NCBI RefSeq assembly: GCF_028553725.1
Contig: NZ_CP067125.1
Coordinates: 186,001-250,000, forward strand
Source of the DNA: Paracoccus alcaliphilus
GTDB taxonomy: Bacteria; Pseudomonadota; Alphaproteobacteria; Rhodobacterales; Rhodobacteraceae
DNA length: 64,000 nucleotides
Reading direction: 5' to 3'
Positions 62,396 through 64,000 of the stretch are shown piece after piece. Under the pieces are notes generated by a model. It made no database searches, was not told where the DNA came from, and saw only the letters and a program-made list of their open reading frames with translations. Every line of letters starts with the position of its first letter. Position 1 is the stretch's first letter. A program made the position numbers and the translations under genes.

Positions 62396-63795
62396 TGACC
62401 GACAAGCCGCGGATATTCGACGACACGCAGGACCTGCTGATCCTGCCCGGGCAGATGCTGCTGGACGAGGGCACCCGACCCGGCATGGCGGTACTGCTGC
62501 GCGACGGGCGCTTTGCCGAAGTGGGCCCGGTGGGTGAACTGACCGCCCGCCACCCGGAGATGCGCAGGATCGAACTGCCGCATCACCTGTTGATGCCCGG
62601 CTTCATCGACAGCCACACCCATCTGACGCAATCGCTTGGCAAGTCGCTGGTTTTTGGCGAGCCGTCCGAGATCTTCCGCCGCATCTGGGTGCCGCTGGAG
62701 GGCAGTCTTGACGAACATATGGTGCATCTGTCCTCGCGGCTGGCGGCGTTGGAATGTCTGCGCGGCGGCTTTACCACGGCGGTCGATGCCGGGACCCGTT
62801 CCGCCGGGCATATCGGGCGGCTGGTGGATGCGGCGCGCGAAAGCGGGCTGCGGCTGGTGGTCGCGCAGATCTGCAACGATCTGGGTGGGGCGGCGCTGCT
62901 GCCCGATCCGGCGGAAATCACCGCGACCGCCGGGCGCCATCTGGCCGCCTATGACGGCGATCCGCTGATCCACCCGTCGCTGGCGATCTCGATCCCCGAG
63001 GTCGGCAGCGACGACATGCTGCGCCGGATCTCGGCCATGGCAGGCGAGGCGGGGGCGATATTCCAGACCCATGTGAATGAGCATCTGGTGGCGGTCGAGC
63101 GGTCGCTGGTCGCCAATGGCCGCCGCCCGCTGGAGCATCTGGCCCATATCGGCGCGCTGGGGCCGCATGCGCTGATTGCCCATGCGACACTGGTCACGCC
63201 GTCCGAGCTGAACATCCTGCGCGACACCGGCACCGCCATCGCCTATAATCCCGTCGCCTCGGTCTGGAAGGGCAATGCCATCGCGCCTGCCGTGCAGATG
63301 CAGGCGCTGGGGGTGCGGTTCGGGCTGGGCACCGACGGCACCCGCGCCGACGGCTTCCGGTTGATGGACGCGGCCGAGACGCTGCAACGGACGGGTTACG
63401 GGCTGGCCTCGGGCGACAGTTCCTGCGGCGGCGGCTGGCTGTGGCTGGATGCGGCCACCCGGATGGCGGCGGATGCCAGCGGGCTGGCCGGGGTGACCGG
63501 GCGGATCGCGCCGGGCCTTGCCGCCGATTTCCTGCTGGTCGATCTGGACCTGCCGGAATTCACCCCCTCGCACGACCTGACATGGGAACTGGTCCGATAC
63601 GGCAACCGCGATCAGATCGACGCGGTGTTCACCAATGGCAGACTGCGCATGTGGCAGGGCTGGCCGGTTGACTGGGACGCAAGCGCGCTGCTGGCCGAGA
63701 TCCGCGAGGTGACGGCGGCGGCCATCGCGCAGGCCCCGATCCAGCGCATCCACCCGGTCGCCGACCGCCACCGCGCCATGACGAGGCAATCGTGA
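62395..63795 (+). CDS. Amidohydrolase, guanine-deaminase / ATZ-TRZ-like
   Basis: 466 residues from ATG at 62395, overlapping the permease stop. TIM-barrel metal site: HxH in FIDSHTHL (about residues 68-74), His in FQTHVNEH, His in IAHATLVT, and Asp in LGTDGTRADG. Deaminases of aminopurines (guanine, 8-oxoguanine, hydroxyadenine) and chlorohydrolases share this pattern. Coupling to the purine-type permease and LacI regulator favours a purine deaminase; the exact base is uncertain. Ends with GTGA overlap to the next gene. Confidence 0.85.
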   Translation: MTDKPRIFDDTQDLLILPGQMLLDEGTRPGMAVLLRDGRFAEVGPVGELTARHPEMRRIELPHHLLMPGFIDSHTHLTQSLGKSLVFGEPSEIFRRIWVPLEGSLDEHMVHLSSRLAALECLRGGFTTAVDAGTRSAGHIGRLVDAARESGLRLVVAQICNDLGGAALLPDPAEITATAGRHLAAYDGDPLIHPSLAISIPEVGSDDMLRRISAMAGEAGAIFQTHVNEHLVAVERSLVANGRRPLEHLAHIGALGPHALIAHATLVTPSELNILRDTGTAIAYNPVASVWKGNAIAPAVQMQALGVRFGLGTDGTRADGFRLMDAAETLQRTGYGLASGDSSCGGGWLWLDAATRMAADASGLAGVTGRIAPGLAADFLLVDLDLPEFTPSHDLTWELVRYGNRDQIDAVFTNGRLRMWQGWPVDWDASALLAEIREVTAAAIAQAPIQRIHPVADRHRAMTRQS

Positions 63796-64000
63796 CCCTT
63801 GCCACCTTCCTTCTGCTGTCGGCCGTCGTCGGCGCGGCGGCTTTCGTTCAGGGCGCGGTCGGCATCGGCTTTGCGCTGATCGTCGCGCCGGTTTTCGGGC
63901 TGATTGACGCCAGCTATCTGCCGGTCACGCTGCTGCTGCTGATGCTGCCGCTGAACTTCCATGTCGCCTGGCGTGAACGCCACTGGATCGACCGTCGCGG
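63792..64000 (+). CDS. TauE/SafE-type membrane exporter, N-terminal part (runs off window edge)
   Basis: Only about 69 residues are in the window, from GTG at 63792 overlapping the amidohydrolase stop. The sequence LLLSAVVGAAAFVQGAVGIGFALIVAPV begins a hydrophobic helix with the glycine-rich pattern typical of TauE/SafE (DUF81) family proteins, which export sulfonates, sulfite or other anions. Function in purine use cannot be judged from this part. Confidence 0.75.
   Translation, partial: MTLATFLLLSAVVGAAAFVQGAVGIGFALIVAPVFGLIDASYLPVTLLLLMLPLNFHVAWRERHWIDRR

Overview
The window is strongly G+C-rich and densely coded. It looks like an alphaproteobacterium of the Rhodobacterales/Paracoccus type. 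This rests on gene content (PcaQ-type protocatechuate regulon, several TRAP transporters, membrane formate dehydrogenase with FdhE, PotABC-like importers, bioY-ligase-thiolase block) and on frequent GTG/TTG starts and ATGA or TGATG overlaps. No rRNA, tRNA, CRISPR array, transposase or integrase was recognised. The organism assignment is inference from family knowledge, not from a database search.

Layout. 1-3304 (minus): edge-truncated sensor kinase, a response regulator that lacks a DNA-binding domain, and a LysR regulator. 3722-9259 (plus): Tat-exported Cys-type formate dehydrogenase fdnGHI and fdhE. 9501-14976: small lipoprotein, TesA-like esterase, YbbA/YbbP-like ABC system with a frameshifted permease, YcaQ-like glycosylase. 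15087-20701: P-type ATPase, then bioY with an acyl-CoA ligase and a thiolase. 20698-24074: nitroreductase, and a large pyruvyltransferase-nitroreductase fusion. 24092-29836 (minus): hydroxamate-type siderophore uptake (TonB receptor, binding protein, double permease, ATPase). 30101-32539: PQQ dehydrogenase. 33087-36610: SDR and a stand-alone adenylation-thiolation-reductase enzyme, convergent. 36718-43045: two tandem GntR regulators, TRAP transporter, type II dehydroquinase, AAHS transporter. 43115-47731: pcaB, pcaG, pcaH, pcaC, pcaD and divergent pcaQ. 47745-54701 (minus): TRAP transporter, glutamine-synthetase-like ligase, aldehyde and alcohol dehydrogenases. 54916-59795 (plus): RpiR regulator and PotDABC-like importer. 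59815-64000: LacI regulator divergent from a nucleobase permease, amidohydrolase and an edge-truncated TauE/SafE exporter.

How it may work together. The PQQ dehydrogenase (possibly a quinate/shikimate type), the TRAP transporter, the dehydroquinase, the AAHS transporter and the pca genes could form a route from quinate or shikimate through protocatechuate to 3-oxoadipate. Two PcaQ-type boxes, one between aroQ and the AAHS gene and one at pcaQ/pcaD, tie part of it together. Dehydroshikimate dehydratase and pcaIJF are not in the window. The glutamine-synthetase-like ligase, aldehyde and alcohol dehydrogenases, TRAP and Pot importers and RpiR look like an amine or amino-alcohol utilisation module. 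The LacI-permease-amidohydrolase block looks like purine salvage or catabolism, with three near-identical operator palindromes between the divergent genes.

Most unusual items: the pyruvyltransferase-nitroreductase fusion, the stand-alone A-T-R enzyme whose adenylation domain lacks the amino-acid-binding Asp, the response regulator with an altered GAFTGA loop and no helix-turn-helix, and the thiolase and dehydroquinase that each miss a conserved residue.
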